Positions 8,428 through 17,375 of a stretch of DNA of 64,000 nucleotides are shown here, in pieces (position 1 is the stretch's first letter; each line of letters opens with the position of its first letter). The stretch is from contig CAYNRU010000059.1 in NCBI GenBank assembly GCA_964399635.1, forward strand, positions 1 to 64,000, written 5' to 3'. Position numbers and translations under genes: made by a program. This DNA is from UBA4615 sp964399635 (GTDB lineage: Bacteria > Pseudomonadota > Gammaproteobacteria > Burkholderiales > Burkholderiaceae_E). The notes below the pieces were generated by a model. The model made no database searches. It had not been told where the DNA came from and worked only from the letters and a program-made list of their open reading frames with translations.

Positions 8428-9918
8428 TCAGGTCGTCAGCACCATCGCACCGACGGTCGCGCGCGACTCCAGCCGCTCGTGCGCGCGCGCGGCCGAATCG
8501 AGCGACCAGCGCTCGATCGGCGGGACCAGGACACTGCCGTCGGCGAGCGCTGTCCACAGGCGCTGCGCACGCTCGGTCAGCGCCGCCGGCGTCGCCACGT
8601 AGTCGAAGACCACCGGGCAGGAGAGAGTCGCCGACTTCTGCACCAGTCGGCCGGGGGAGACGGGCTGCAGCGCGCCGCTTGCCTGCCCGAGGCTGATCCA
8701 GTGACCGCAGCGGGCCAGCACCGCGAAGTTCTCGTCGGCGGCGGCCTCGCCGAGTCCGTCGACCACAATCTCCGCGCCGCCCGCCCAGTGGCCGTGCACG
8801 GCGTCGGCGAACCGATAGTCCCGCGTGACGATCACCTGCTCGCAGCCGTGATCGCGTGCGATGCGCGCCTTCGCTTCGCTGGAGACGGTGCCGATCACCC
8901 GTGCGCCCAGCCGGCGCGCCCATGCGCACAGCAGCAGGCCCACGCCGCCGGCTGCGGCGTGCACCAGCAGGCGGGTGCCGGCGCGCACGTGGCCGAGATC
9001 GCGCAGCAGATAGTCGGCGGTGACGCCCTTGAGCAGCAGGGCCGCGGCGGTCGCGTCCTCGACCGAGGGGGGCAGCCGCAGCACCCAGTCCGCCGGCACG
9101 CTGCGCACGCCGCAGTACGCGCCGGGCCGCGGGCCCATGTACGCGACCCGGTCGCCGGGCAGGAAGCCGTGCACGCCTTCGCCCACGTCGAGCACGGTGC
9201 CTGCGGCCTCCATGCCCGGGGTGCCGCCGGGGGCCATCATCGGCGGGATCCAGCCGCGGCGCAGGTAGACGTCGATGTAGTTCACGCCGATGGCGCGCTG
9301 CCTGATGCGCACCTCGCCCGGGCCGGGCGCGGGCGCCTCGCCGTCCTGCGCGACCAGCTGCTCGGGGCCGCCGTACTGCGCCGCCACGACGCGCCGCGTC
9401 GGCACGGGCAGCGCGCGGGGCATCGGAGCGCGGTCTGTGCCGGTCGGGGCGCCCGGCGGGCGCAGGTCGCCGCCCTCGGCGAGGTGCCGGCGCAGGTTGT
9501 CGAAGCCGGCCTCGTACACCCCCTCGGCCACCATGTCGCGAAGCTCGCGCTCCATGCCCGGCGGGGTGGCGAAGGTGGACTCCCAATGCCAGAACGTGCG
9601 GTTGCCGTCGGTCACGCGCCTGAGCGTGACGGTGGCCACGTAGCGCTGCAGCGGCACCGTGGCCTGCACGATGCAGTAGGTGCTGCGGTGATCGCGGTCG
9701 TCGAGCGTGAGCAACTGTTCGCGGATCCGGTTGCCGTCCTTGAGCGTGAAGCTGCGCACGCAGCCCACCCGGTCCGGCTTGTGGCCGTGCTCGATGCGGC
9801 TCGTGTCCACCACCGCATGCCACTGGTCGTGACTGTTGAAGTCGCGCAGCACGGCCCAGACCCGCTCAATGGGTGCGTCGATGACGGTGGAGCGCACCAC
9901 GCGCTGCAGCGAGGTCAT
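8428..9918 (-). CDS. SRPBCC domain fused to NADPH:quinone oxidoreductase-type dehydrogenase
   Basis: A two-domain protein of 496 aa. Residues 1 to about 150 are a SRPBCC (START/polyketide cyclase-like) ligand-binding domain, starting MTSLQRVVRSTVIDAPIERV and including DRVGCVRSF. From about residue 170 comes a medium-chain dehydrogenase/reductase of the quinone oxidoreductase type: GVNYIDVYLRRG, PGMEAAGTVLDVG, and the NADPH-binding VHAAAGGVG. Structural-zinc cysteines are absent, as in quinone oxidoreductases. The SRPBCC half is a paralogue of the free-standing protein encoded just upstream, so duplication and fusion likely made this gene. It is the last gene of the minus-strand operon. An enzyme that binds a hydrophobic substrate and reduces it is the simplest reading; the substrate is unknown. 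Confidence 0.85.
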   Translation of the reverse strand: MTSLQRVVRSTVIDAPIERVWAVLRDFNSHDQWHAVVDTSRIEHGHKPDRVGCVRSFTLKDGNRIREQLLTLDDRDHRSTYCIVQATVPLQRYVATVTLRRVTDGNRTFWHWESTFATPPGMERELRDMVAEGVYEAGFDNLRRHLAEGGDLRPPGAPTGTDRAPMPRALPVPTRRVVAAQYGGPEQLVAQDGEAPAPGPGEVRIRQRAIGVNYIDVYLRRGWIPPMMAPGGTPGMEAAGTVLDVGEGVHGFLPGDRVAYMGPRPGAYCGVRSVPADWVLRLPPSVEDATAAALLLKGVTADYLLRDLGHVRAGTRLLVHAAAGGVGLLLCAWARRLGARVIGTVSSEAKARIARDHGCEQVIVTRDYRFADAVHGHWAGGAEIVVDGLGEAAADENFAVLARCGHWISLGQASGALQPVSPGRLVQKSATLSCPVVFDYVATPAALTERAQRLWTALADGSVLVPPIERWSLDSAARAHERLESRATVGAMVLTT

Positions 9919-9992
9919 GCGCCGCGCCGACCCGGGCCCCGGCGTCTGCCGCCGGGGCGCTTCGTACGGAACCGGGCGGCGCGGCGCATCCC

Positions 9993-10433
9993 TTACCTGC
10001 GCCCGAAGTGGCGCTTCAGCGCATCGAAGCCGCCCTGGAAGACGCCGTCGCCGATGGTCGCCGTGAGCTCGCGCTCGCGGCCCTCGGCGCATTCGAACTC
10101 GGCGCTCCATTCGGCGAAGCAGCGACCGCCGTCGGTGATCGGCGTGAGCTTGAGCGTCGCCACGTAGTCGGCCACGCCCATCGGGCTCTCGAGGATCTCG
10201 TAGGTGCAGGTGAAGTCATAGTCGCTGAGCGCCAGCAGACGCTCGCGGATCATGCCGCCGTCGCGGGTGTGGAAATGCCGGATGCAGCCGACCCGGTCTG
10301 CCGGCTCGTTGTTCTCGATGCGGCTGTCGGCGATGGCCGGGTGCCACAGCGGCAGCGCGTTGAAGTCGCGGATCCGCGACCACACCGTGTCGGCGCTGGC
10401 GTCGATGACGCTGGAGACGTAGACCCGGATCAT
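9993..10433 (-). CDS. SRPBCC family protein
   Basis: Protein of 146 aa with the SRPBCC fold, starting MIRVYVSSVIDASADTVWSR and ending FDALKRHFGRR. These proteins bind hydrophobic ligands in a deep cavity, and some act as cyclases or hydrolases. It shares with the SRPBCC half of the downstream gene the pattern D(R)VGC(I/V)R-F, a Y-E/Y-C strand, and the final G-F-D-L-R/K-R-H helix. It starts 6 bases after the flotillin stop, so the genes are co-transcribed. Confidence 0.82.
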   Translation of the reverse strand: MIRVYVSSVIDASADTVWSRIRDFNALPLWHPAIADSRIENNEPADRVGCIRHFHTRDGGMIRERLLALSDYDFTCTYEILESPMGVADYVATLKLTPITDGGRCFAEWSAEFECAEGRERELTATIGDGVFQGGFDALKRHFGRR

Positions 10434-10439
10434 CCCGCG

Positions 10440-12140
10440 CTACTCCGATGCCTTGGGCGCCGACCCGGGCAGCAATGACTGCGCGCCGCTGGCCGCGCCC
10501 GCCAGGCGCTGGATGTCGCCGGCCTCCAGGCCGATCTCGCGCAGCAGCTGGTCCACCAGCGGTGCCTGCGCGCGGAACCGAAGCGCGGAGTTGACCATCC
10601 CGTCGGCGAAGTTGCCGCCACCACTGCCGTCGCCGCCACCGCCACCGCCGCCCGATCCGCCCAGGCCCTCGACGTGCAGGATCTTGATGCCCTCGATGCG
10701 CTCCATGGGCTTGACCGATTCGCGGATGATGCCCTCGGCCTTCTCGACCAGCCGCATGCGCAGCGCGGACACCCGCGCCTCGGGCGAGAGCGTGTTGTGC
10801 GCGGCGTTCATCAGCTGCAGCGCCTCGGCCTCGATCTCGGCGCGAACGCGCATGGCCATGCTCTTGATCTTGTCCGCGTCCGCATCGGCCTCGGCCTGCA
10901 TCCTGACCGCGGCGCCGCGGTCGGCGCTCGCCTCCATCTCGGCGTGCGCGGCGGTGGTCAGGCGCAGGGCCTCGCGCTCGGCGACCTGCCGGGCGCCGAT
11001 CAGGTCGATGGTCTTCTTGCGCTCGGCCATCTCGACCTCGCGCGCGGTGAAGACGCGCTCCTCCGCGGCAACCGCGGCCGCGCGCGCGATGTCGGCGGCC
11101 GCCTGGGCCACGCTCTGCGCCTCGCTCTCGCGCGCCACGGCGATGGCGCGCTGCTGCTCGGCCAGCTCCAGCGCCATGCGGCGCTCGATCTCCGAGGACT
11201 GGATCGCACGCTCCTTGCCGATGCGCTCCTGCTCGGTGCTCTGCTCGGAGCGGATGCGGGCCGCCTCGATGGTCTGCCTGGCCGTGATCTGCGCACCCTC
11301 CGCATCCTGCTCGCGCTGCGCGCGCTCGGTGCTGACCTCGGCGCGCTGGCGCGCGCGCGCGATCTCGACCTCGCGCTGCTGGGCCAGCCTCGCGTATTCG
11401 CTCTCCCGGTCGATGTCCAGGCTGAGCTTCTCCGCCTCGAGGTTCTTGTTGCGGATGGCGATCAGCGTGTCCTGCTCGACGTCGTTGCGCTGCTTCTTGC
11501 GATGCTCGATCTGCTCGGTCAGCCGTGTCAGGCCCTCGGCATCGAAGGCGTTGCTCGGGTTGAAGAACTCCATGCCGGTCTGGTCGAGCTGCGTCAGCGA
11601 CGCGGCCTCGAGCTCCAGGCCGTTCTTGGTCAGGTCCTCGGCCACTGCTTCGCGCACCCGCTTGACGAAGGCGCCGCGGCGTTCGTGCAGCTCCTCCATC
11701 GTCATCTCGGCGGCCGCGGTGCGCAGCGCATCGACGAACTTGCCCTCCACCAGCTCCTTGAGCTGGTCGGGCTCCATCGTTCGCAGGCCCAGCGTCTGCG
11801 CCGCGGCGGCCACCGAGACCGGCTGCGCGGCGACCCTCACGTAGAACTCGGCGATCACGTCCACGCGCATGCGGTCCTTGGTGATGAGCGCCTTGTCGCG
11901 CCCTCGAATCACCTCCAGCCGCAGCGTGTTCATGTTCACCGGGATCACGTCGTGCACGATGGGCAGCACGAAGGCGCCGCCATCGAGCACCACCTTCTGG
12001 CCGCCCAGGCCGGTGCGCACGAACGCACGCTCCTTGGAGCTGCGCAGGTAGAGCCAGTGCAGCAGCCAGACCGCGACGGCGATGACGAGCGCGACGGCGA
12101 TCAGGCCGAGGAGGAAGCTGCCGAAGTCGGCACCGGTCAT
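10440..12140 (-). CDS. Flotillin family membrane protein
   Basis: A 566-aa SPFH/flotillin protein. One transmembrane helix lies at about residues 8-28 (LLGLIAVALVIAVAVWLLHW), followed by an SPFH (prohibitin homology) domain with RVDVIAEFYVRV, then a long Ala/Glu/Arg-rich coiled coil of about 250 residues. The C-terminal part has a Gly-rich run (GSGGGGGGGDGSGGG) and ends in a short helical segment. Flotillins build membrane microdomain scaffolds. The usual NfeD partner gene is not next to it. Instead it sits inside a transport and catabolic operon, 43 bases after the TIM-barrel gene, which hints that it may organise the importer or enzymes at the membrane (inference). Confidence 0.88.
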   Translation of the reverse strand: MTGADFGSFLLGLIAVALVIAVAVWLLHWLYLRSSKERAFVRTGLGGQKVVLDGGAFVLPIVHDVIPVNMNTLRLEVIRGRDKALITKDRMRVDVIAEFYVRVAAQPVSVAAAAQTLGLRTMEPDQLKELVEGKFVDALRTAAAEMTMEELHERRGAFVKRVREAVAEDLTKNGLELEAASLTQLDQTGMEFFNPSNAFDAEGLTRLTEQIEHRKKQRNDVEQDTLIAIRNKNLEAEKLSLDIDRESEYARLAQQREVEIARARQRAEVSTERAQREQDAEGAQITARQTIEAARIRSEQSTEQERIGKERAIQSSEIERRMALELAEQQRAIAVARESEAQSVAQAAADIARAAAVAAEERVFTAREVEMAERKKTIDLIGARQVAEREALRLTTAAHAEMEASADRGAAVRMQAEADADADKIKSMAMRVRAEIEAEALQLMNAAHNTLSPEARVSALRMRLVEKAEGIIRESVKPMERIEGIKILHVEGLGGSGGGGGGGDGSGGGNFADGMVNSALRFRAQAPLVDQLLREIGLEAGDIQRLAGAASGAQSLLPGSAPKASE

Positions 12141-12183
12141 GGGGCGTCTCCAATGCGTGAAAGTGGTGCTGCGACGAGTCGGG

Positions 12184-13014
12184 TCATCGCGTGATCCTGG
12201 TGAAGCGCCGGGTGGTCTCGGTCAGCGCGATCTCGGTGGGCAGCCGCTCCATGGAGCTGGCGCCGTAGAAGCCGTGGCAGGCCGGGCAGTGCTGCAGGAT
12301 GTACCGGGCGTCCTCGGGCGTGGCGATGGGGCCGCCGTGGCACAGCACGATCACCTCCGGGTTCACCGCCTTGGCCGACGCGGCCCAGGCCTCGATGGGC
12401 GCGACGCAGTCGGCGAGCGTCATCGCGGTCTGCGCGCCGATGGCGCCGCCGGTGGTCAGGCCCATGTGGCACACCACGATGTCCGCGCCCGCGGCGGCCA
12501 TCGCCCGCGCGTCGGCCTCGCAGAACACGTAGGGCGTGGTCAGCAGGTCCATTGCGCGCGCGCGGGCGATCAGCGCCACCTCGAGGGCGTAGCTCATCCC
12601 CGTCTCCTCGAGGTTGGCGCGGAACGTGCCGTCGATCAGGCCGACCGTCGGGAAGTTCTGCACGCCGGAAAAGCCGAGGTCGATCAGCCGACGCAGGAAC
12701 TGGTCGGGGATCATGAACGGGTCGGTGCCGTTCACGCCCGCCAGCACCGGCGTGTGCGTGACCACCGGCAGCACTTCGGTCGCCATCTCGCAGACGATCT
12801 CGTTGGCGTTGCCGTAGGCCATCAGCCCGGCAAGCGAGCCACGCCCGGCCATCCGGTATCGCCCCGAGTTGTAGATGACGATGAGGTCGATGCCGCCCGC
12901 CTCCTCGCACTTGGCCGACAGGCCGGTGCCCGCGCCGCCCCCGATGAGCGGGTGGCCGGCGGCGATCTTGCTGCGAAACCGCTCGAGCAGCGTGGTTCTA
13001 GCGATGCGGGGCAT
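12184..13014 (-). CDS. TIM-barrel protein of the phosphoenolpyruvate hydrolase-like family (Tm-1 C-terminal type)
   Basis: A 276-aa TIM-barrel protein. It starts MPRIARTTLLERFRSKIAAG and contains PLIGGGAGTGLSAKCEEAGG, DLIVIYNSGRYRM, NFPTVGLIDG and VVCHMGLTTGG. These match the family named PEP hydrolase-like (PF09370 type), which forms the C-terminal domain of the plant Tm-1 resistance protein. Its start lies 17 bases inside the end of the gene carrying the Tm-1-like N-terminal domain, so the two halves are translationally coupled, as in other bacteria where they are neighbours. The biochemical activity is not established. Confidence 0.85.
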   Translation of the reverse strand: MPRIARTTLLERFRSKIAAGHPLIGGGAGTGLSAKCEEAGGIDLIVIYNSGRYRMAGRGSLAGLMAYGNANEIVCEMATEVLPVVTHTPVLAGVNGTDPFMIPDQFLRRLIDLGFSGVQNFPTVGLIDGTFRANLEETGMSYALEVALIARARAMDLLTTPYVFCEADARAMAAAGADIVVCHMGLTTGGAIGAQTAMTLADCVAPIEAWAASAKAVNPEVIVLCHGGPIATPEDARYILQHCPACHGFYGASSMERLPTEIALTETTRRFTRITR

Positions 13015-15271
13015 GTCGGGAATGTCCTTGGGGCGCAGCGTGGAGCGCCGACACCTCGCGCCATGCGGCGACCAGCGCGTCGGCGAATGCCTCGTCGTTG
13101 ATGTGAAGCGGCAGTCGCTGCAGGCGGCGCTGCGGACCGGCGCGGAACAGGGTCTCGATGGTGGAGAACAGCACCCGGTCCGCCTCGGGGTCGTGGAAGG
13201 GCTGGCCCGGCCGGTCGATGGCCGACACGCCGCCCTCCGGAATGAGGAAACGCAGCGGGCCGGCCATGGCGTTGAGCTTGCCGGCGATGAACTCGCCGAT
13301 CGCCCGGCATTCGTCCGCCGTCGTGCGCATCAGCGTCACGGTGGGGTTGTGGCGGTAGAGCCTGCGTGCCCTGAACCGCTCGGGCACGGTCTCGAAGGCG
13401 CCGAAGTTCACCATGTCCAGCGCGCCGCATGAGCCGACGTAGGGCAGGGGCACGCGTGCGAAGACGTCCATGCGGGTTGGCCCGGCAGAGAGCGTCCCGC
13501 CGACGATCTCGTCGGCCACCTCGGTGGTGGAGACGTCGATCACGCCGGCCAGCATCGCCGACTCGGCGAGCTTCTCCATGCTCTGGCCGCCCACGCCGGT
13601 GGCGTGGAACACCAGGCAATCGTAGTCGGCCTCCAGCCGCTTGGTCACCGCCTGCACGCAGGGCGTGGTGACGCCGAACATGGTCAGACCGAGCGCGGGC
13701 CGGGTGATGGCCGACTCCGCGGGCGGATGGGTCACCATGCCGGCCAGCGCATGCGCGGCGTTGGCCAGCACCCGCTCGCTGATGCGATTGATGCCCTGCA
13801 CGTCGGTCACCGAATACATCATGCAGATGTCGCTCGGTCCCACGTAGGGCCGCGTGTCGCCGCTGGCCATCGTCGAGACCATCACCTTGGGCACGCCGAT
13901 GGGCAGCGCGCGCATGCCCGGCGTGGCGAGCGAGGTGCCCCCCGAGCCGCCGGCCGAGATGATGCCGCCCAGGTCGCGCCGCGTCCGCACGTATTCCTCG
14001 AAGGCGAGCGCCATGGCGGTGACCGCGCTGCCGCGGTCGCCGCTGAACACCGCGGCCTCGCCCTGCGGGTGGTGGCGCGCGACCTCGCGCGGATGCACGC
14101 TGGCCGGCGAGGGCCGGCCCGACGTGGACAGGTCCACCGTCACCACCCGCAGCCCCAGCCGCTCCAGGCACTGGCGCAGGAAGAACAGCTCGCGCGCCTT
14201 GGTGTCGAAGGTGCCGGCCACGTAGGCGGCGCGGCCGCTGGTGGCGGCCACCGGGAACTCGATCACCTTGGCGCCGGCCGCCACGCCGGCGGCCGCGGAC
14301 TGCGGCGCGGGCGCCGCTGCGGCCGGAGCTGCGTCGCCGCGCGCCTGCTCGTCCGCCCGTGGGGCCGAGCCGGCCGAATCCCAGCGGGTGAGGCCACGCG
14401 CGGGCGGGGCCGTGTCGTCCATCGACGGGCCGCCCTCGCCGTAGGCACGCCTCACGGTGTAGACCTGGACCGGCTCGGCGGGCATCGGCGCGAGGTCGGG
14501 CTCGGGCTCGAGCGCCTCGGGCTCGTGGTGGCCGCCGCTGCGCACGCCGAGCAGCCGCTCCTGCAGCTCGCGGTCGGCGGCCAGCTGCGCCGCCGGCATC
14601 TGCTGCGCGATGCGACCGTTGACCATCACGCCGATGGTGTCGGCGATGTCGAGCGCAACGCCCAGGTTCTGCTCGATCAGCAGGATGGCGATCTCGCCTT
14701 CGGCGGCGAGCGTGCGCAGCGACTGGGCGACGTGCTCGACGATCACCGGCGCCAGGCCCTCGGTAGGCTCGTCCATCACCAGGAGGCGCGGCTCCAGCAG
14801 CAGCGCGCGGCCGATCGCGAGCATCTGCTGCTCGCCGCCCGACAGCTGCCCGCCGCCGTTGCCCTTGCGCTCGGCCAGCCGCGGGAACATCGCGTACACC
14901 CTTTCGACGTCGCGCTTTCTGCGCGCCACCAGGCGCAGCGTTTCGTCCACCGTCAGCGAGGGCCACACGCGGCGGCCCTGCGGCACGTAGGCGATGCCTC
15001 GCTGGGTGATGGCGTTGGGGCTCAGGCCGAGGAGCTCTTCGCCCGCGAGCCGGACGCTGCCGGTCGCGGCCACCAAGCCCGTCACCGCGTTGCACAGTGT
15101 GGTCTTGCCCATGCCGTTTCGTCCGACGATCCCCTGGACGCCCCGGTCGAGCTGCAGGCTCACGCCCTGCAGCGCGTGGGCGCGGCCGTAGTAGACGTCG
15201 AGCCCTTCGATGACGAGCAGCGGGGCGCTCGGTGTCCGGCCCGCCGTGTCGGTTCGGGAGAACCAGCCCAT
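12998..15271 (-). CDS. Fusion of LivF-type ABC ATPase and Tm-1-like (UPF0261) domain
   Basis: A 757-aa protein joining two normally separate proteins. Residues about 18-245 are a branched-chain amino acid-type ATPase: Walker A GRNGMGKTT (50-58), signature LSGGEQQ, Walker B LLVMDEPTEG, switch His replaced by LLIEQN as in LivF proteins. After an Ala/Pro-rich linker of roughly 90 residues, the rest is a Tm-1-like ATP-binding domain: YVAGTFDTKARELFFLRQC, ISAGGSGGTSLATPGMRALP, VFHATGVGGQSMEKLAES and FLIPEGGVSAID. The frame is continuous with no stop, so this is a real fusion and not two genes. It overlaps livG by 1 base and the TIM-barrel gene by 17. The fusion ties the Tm-1-like activity to the importer. 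Confidence 0.9.
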   Translation of the reverse strand: MGWFSRTDTAGRTPSAPLLVIEGLDVYYGRAHALQGVSLQLDRGVQGIVGRNGMGKTTLCNAVTGLVAATGSVRLAGEELLGLSPNAITQRGIAYVPQGRRVWPSLTVDETLRLVARRKRDVERVYAMFPRLAERKGNGGGQLSGGEQQMLAIGRALLLEPRLLVMDEPTEGLAPVIVEHVAQSLRTLAAEGEIAILLIEQNLGVALDIADTIGVMVNGRIAQQMPAAQLAADRELQERLLGVRSGGHHEPEALEPEPDLAPMPAEPVQVYTVRRAYGEGGPSMDDTAPPARGLTRWDSAGSAPRADEQARGDAAPAAAAPAPQSAAAGVAAGAKVIEFPVAATSGRAAYVAGTFDTKARELFFLRQCLERLGLRVVTVDLSTSGRPSPASVHPREVARHHPQGEAAVFSGDRGSAVTAMALAFEEYVRTRRDLGGIISAGGSGGTSLATPGMRALPIGVPKVMVSTMASGDTRPYVGPSDICMMYSVTDVQGINRISERVLANAAHALAGMVTHPPAESAITRPALGLTMFGVTTPCVQAVTKRLEADYDCLVFHATGVGGQSMEKLAESAMLAGVIDVSTTEVADEIVGGTLSAGPTRMDVFARVPLPYVGSCGALDMVNFGAFETVPERFRARRLYRHNPTVTLMRTTADECRAIGEFIAGKLNAMAGPLRFLIPEGGVSAIDRPGQPFHDPEADRVLFSTIETLFRAGPQRRLQRLPLHINDEAFADALVAAWREVSALHAAPQGHSRHAPHR

Positions 15272-16098
15272 CAGTGCTTGCCTCCCATGTAGATCGCCTG
15301 TACCTGCGCGTCGTTCTCGACCTGCTCGGGCGTGCCGTGCCGCAGCACCCGCCCGTTGTGCATCACGGTCACGCGCTCGACCACGCGCAGCGCGATGTCG
15401 AGGTCGTGCTCGATGAGGACGAAGCTCATGTGCGCGGGCAGGCCGCGCAGCAGCGCCACCAGCTCGCGCCGCTCGGCGGGCGACAGGCCCGCGGCGGGCT
15501 CGTCGAACAGGATCAACCTCGGCGCGCCGGCGAGCGCCATGCCGATCTCGAGCTGGCGCTGCTGGCCGTGGGCCAGGTTGCCGACCAGCTCGTGGGCGAG
15601 ATGGTCCAGCCGCACGCGATGCAGGATGTCGTCGGCGGCCACCTGCGACGCATGCCGCGGGCCGGCCCGCCAGAAGCTGAAGCGTCCGCTCGCCACGCCG
15701 CGCACCGCGAGGAAGAGGTTGTCGCGCACCGTAAGGTCGCGAAACAGCAGCGACGATTGATAGGTGCGCCGCAGCCCCTTTCGGATGCGCTCGAAGGGCT
15801 GCAGCGCGGTGACGTCCTCGCCGAAGAACAGGATGCGTCCCGCCGTGGGCGGGAAGTCTCCGGTGATGGCATTGAACAGCGTGGTCTTGCCGGCGCCGTT
15901 GGAGCCCAGCACGGCGTACTTCTGACCCGCGGCCACGGTCAGCGACACGTCGTCCACGGCGCGCAGCGCACCGAAGGCGCGCGTCACGCCCTCGAGCACC
16001 AGCGCGTCGCCGGACATCAGCGGCTTGGACGCGCCCGCCGGCGCCGCGGCGCGGGCGGGCGCGGCTCGCCGCGGACGAAGGTCGCCGATCGAGGCCAT
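15271..16098 (-). CDS. ABC importer ATPase, LivG type
   Basis: ATP-binding subunit (275 aa) of the branched-chain amino acid-type (HAAT) importer. An N-terminal extension of about 30 Ala/Pro-rich residues precedes the ATPase domain. Walker A is LGSNGAGKTTLFN, the signature region reads LAHGQQRQLEIGMAL (LivG proteins carry this H-G-Q variant), and Walker B is LILFDEPAAGLSP. The final stretch VTVMHNGRVLRHGTPEQV is typical. The stop overlaps the start of the downstream LivF-Tm-1 fusion, so the two ATPases are made together. Confidence 0.93.
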   Translation of the reverse strand: MASIGDLRPRRAAPARAAAPAGASKPLMSGDALVLEGVTRAFGALRAVDDVSLTVAAGQKYAVLGSNGAGKTTLFNAITGDFPPTAGRILFFGEDVTALQPFERIRKGLRRTYQSSLLFRDLTVRDNLFLAVRGVASGRFSFWRAGPRHASQVAADDILHRVRLDHLAHELVGNLAHGQQRQLEIGMALAGAPRLILFDEPAAGLSPAERRELVALLRGLPAHMSFVLIEHDLDIALRVVERVTVMHNGRVLRHGTPEQVENDAQVQAIYMGGKH

Positions 16099-16122
16099 GG
16101 TCTCAGTCGTTCGCCGGCGAGG

Positions 16123-17373
16123 TCACGGGCAGGCCGGGACGTCGCGCGTGCCCATCTGGAACTCCTCTTTCTTCATGCCGAGGAGCTGGTCGATGTTGTC
16201 GACCTTGCGCGCCACCTTGGTGGTGAGATTGCCCTGGGCATCCTTCACGACCTCGGTCACGAAGGTGGTGCCGATGGCTTGCCGGTTGCCGTCGAGCCGC
16301 ACGTCGCCGGTGGGCGTCTTCAGCACCATCTTGCCCAGTGCATCGCGGTACTTCGCGTGCTGCCCGCTCAGGTCGCCGTTGACGGCGGCCAGGCCGTCGA
16401 GCGCGGCCTTCATGTTGACGTAGTACACGTAGGCGAAGAGGCTCGGGCTCGGGAAGCCGCCAGCCGAGACCGGGTAGGTCTTCTGGTAGTCGGCCACGAA
16501 GGCCTTCCAGTCGGCGCCGTCGAAGCTGTCCGCGACCGGTCCGGCCGAAATGGTCCCGACCAGCGAGTCGCGCCGCTTGCCGCGGTAGTTGAGCACGTCC
16601 TGGCTCACCGTGATGGACCCGCCCATCATCGGCTTGTCGCCGCCCGAGGCCTCGTACTGGTTCAGGAAGTTCACCGCGTCTGCGCCGCCCAGCACCACCA
16701 GCAGCGCATCGACGTCCTTCGGGATGCGGGCGATGACCGACGAATAGTCCTTGCCACCCAGCGGCACCCAGGCCTTCACGGGAACCTTGCCGCCGAGCCG
16801 GCAGTACTCGGCCATGAAGCCCTGCACCTGGGAGTACGGGAACGCGTAGTCCTCCGCGATGATCATGGTGCGCTTGTAGCCCTTGTCCATGGCCGCCTTG
16901 CCCAGGCCGACCATCCACTGCGCGCCCTCGGTGTTGAACCGGAAGAAGTTCGGGCTCGGGCTGACCAGCGTGGTGGCCTGCGCACCCGAGCCGCCGTTGA
17001 TGAAGGTCGTCTGCGGCTGGGTCTTGGAGTAGTCCTTGATGGCGATGCCCTCGCCGCCCGACAACGGGCCCACCAGGATGTCGACCTTGTCTTGCTCGAC
17101 CAGCTTGCGGGCCGCGTTGACCGCGACATCCGGGTTGGCGTTGGAGCTGGCCTTGACGATCTCGATCTTGCGGCCCGCGACTGCGCCGCCCGCCTGCTTG
17201 ACGGCCAGTTCCGCACCGCGCATGCCGTCCGCGCCGCCGGCCGCGAACGGCCCCTCGAGCGTGGCCAGCAGGCCGATCTTCACGGGCGTGCCCTGCTGGG
17301 CGATCGCGCCGCCGCTGATCGCGGCGACGACGGCCGCCCCCAGAACGCTGAGAGTCCAGATTCGCTTGTTCAT
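16123..17373 (-). CDS. ABC importer substrate-binding protein (HAAT family)
   Basis: Periplasmic binding protein (416 aa) that selects the compound to be imported. A signal peptide starts MNKRIWTLSVLGAAVVAAIS with cleavage likely after AIAQ or nearby; no lipobox. The mature part begins VKIGLLATLEGPFAAGGADG, typical of the Leu/Ile/Val-binding (peripla_BP_6) family, with KLVEQDKVDILVGPLSGGEG. The start is supported by AGGAGA 11 bases upstream. It is encoded 2 bases after livM. Branched-chain-type receptors in this clade often bind aromatic acids or amides, so the ligand cannot be inferred from the family. Confidence 0.92.
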   Translation of the reverse strand: MNKRIWTLSVLGAAVVAAISGGAIAQQGTPVKIGLLATLEGPFAAGGADGMRGAELAVKQAGGAVAGRKIEIVKASSNANPDVAVNAARKLVEQDKVDILVGPLSGGEGIAIKDYSKTQPQTTFINGGSGAQATTLVSPSPNFFRFNTEGAQWMVGLGKAAMDKGYKRTMIIAEDYAFPYSQVQGFMAEYCRLGGKVPVKAWVPLGGKDYSSVIARIPKDVDALLVVLGGADAVNFLNQYEASGGDKPMMGGSITVSQDVLNYRGKRRDSLVGTISAGPVADSFDGADWKAFVADYQKTYPVSAGGFPSPSLFAYVYYVNMKAALDGLAAVNGDLSGQHAKYRDALGKMVLKTPTGDVRLDGNRQAIGTTFVTEVVKDAQGNLTTKVARKVDNIDQLLGMKKEEFQMGTRDVPACP

Positions 17374-17375
17374 CT

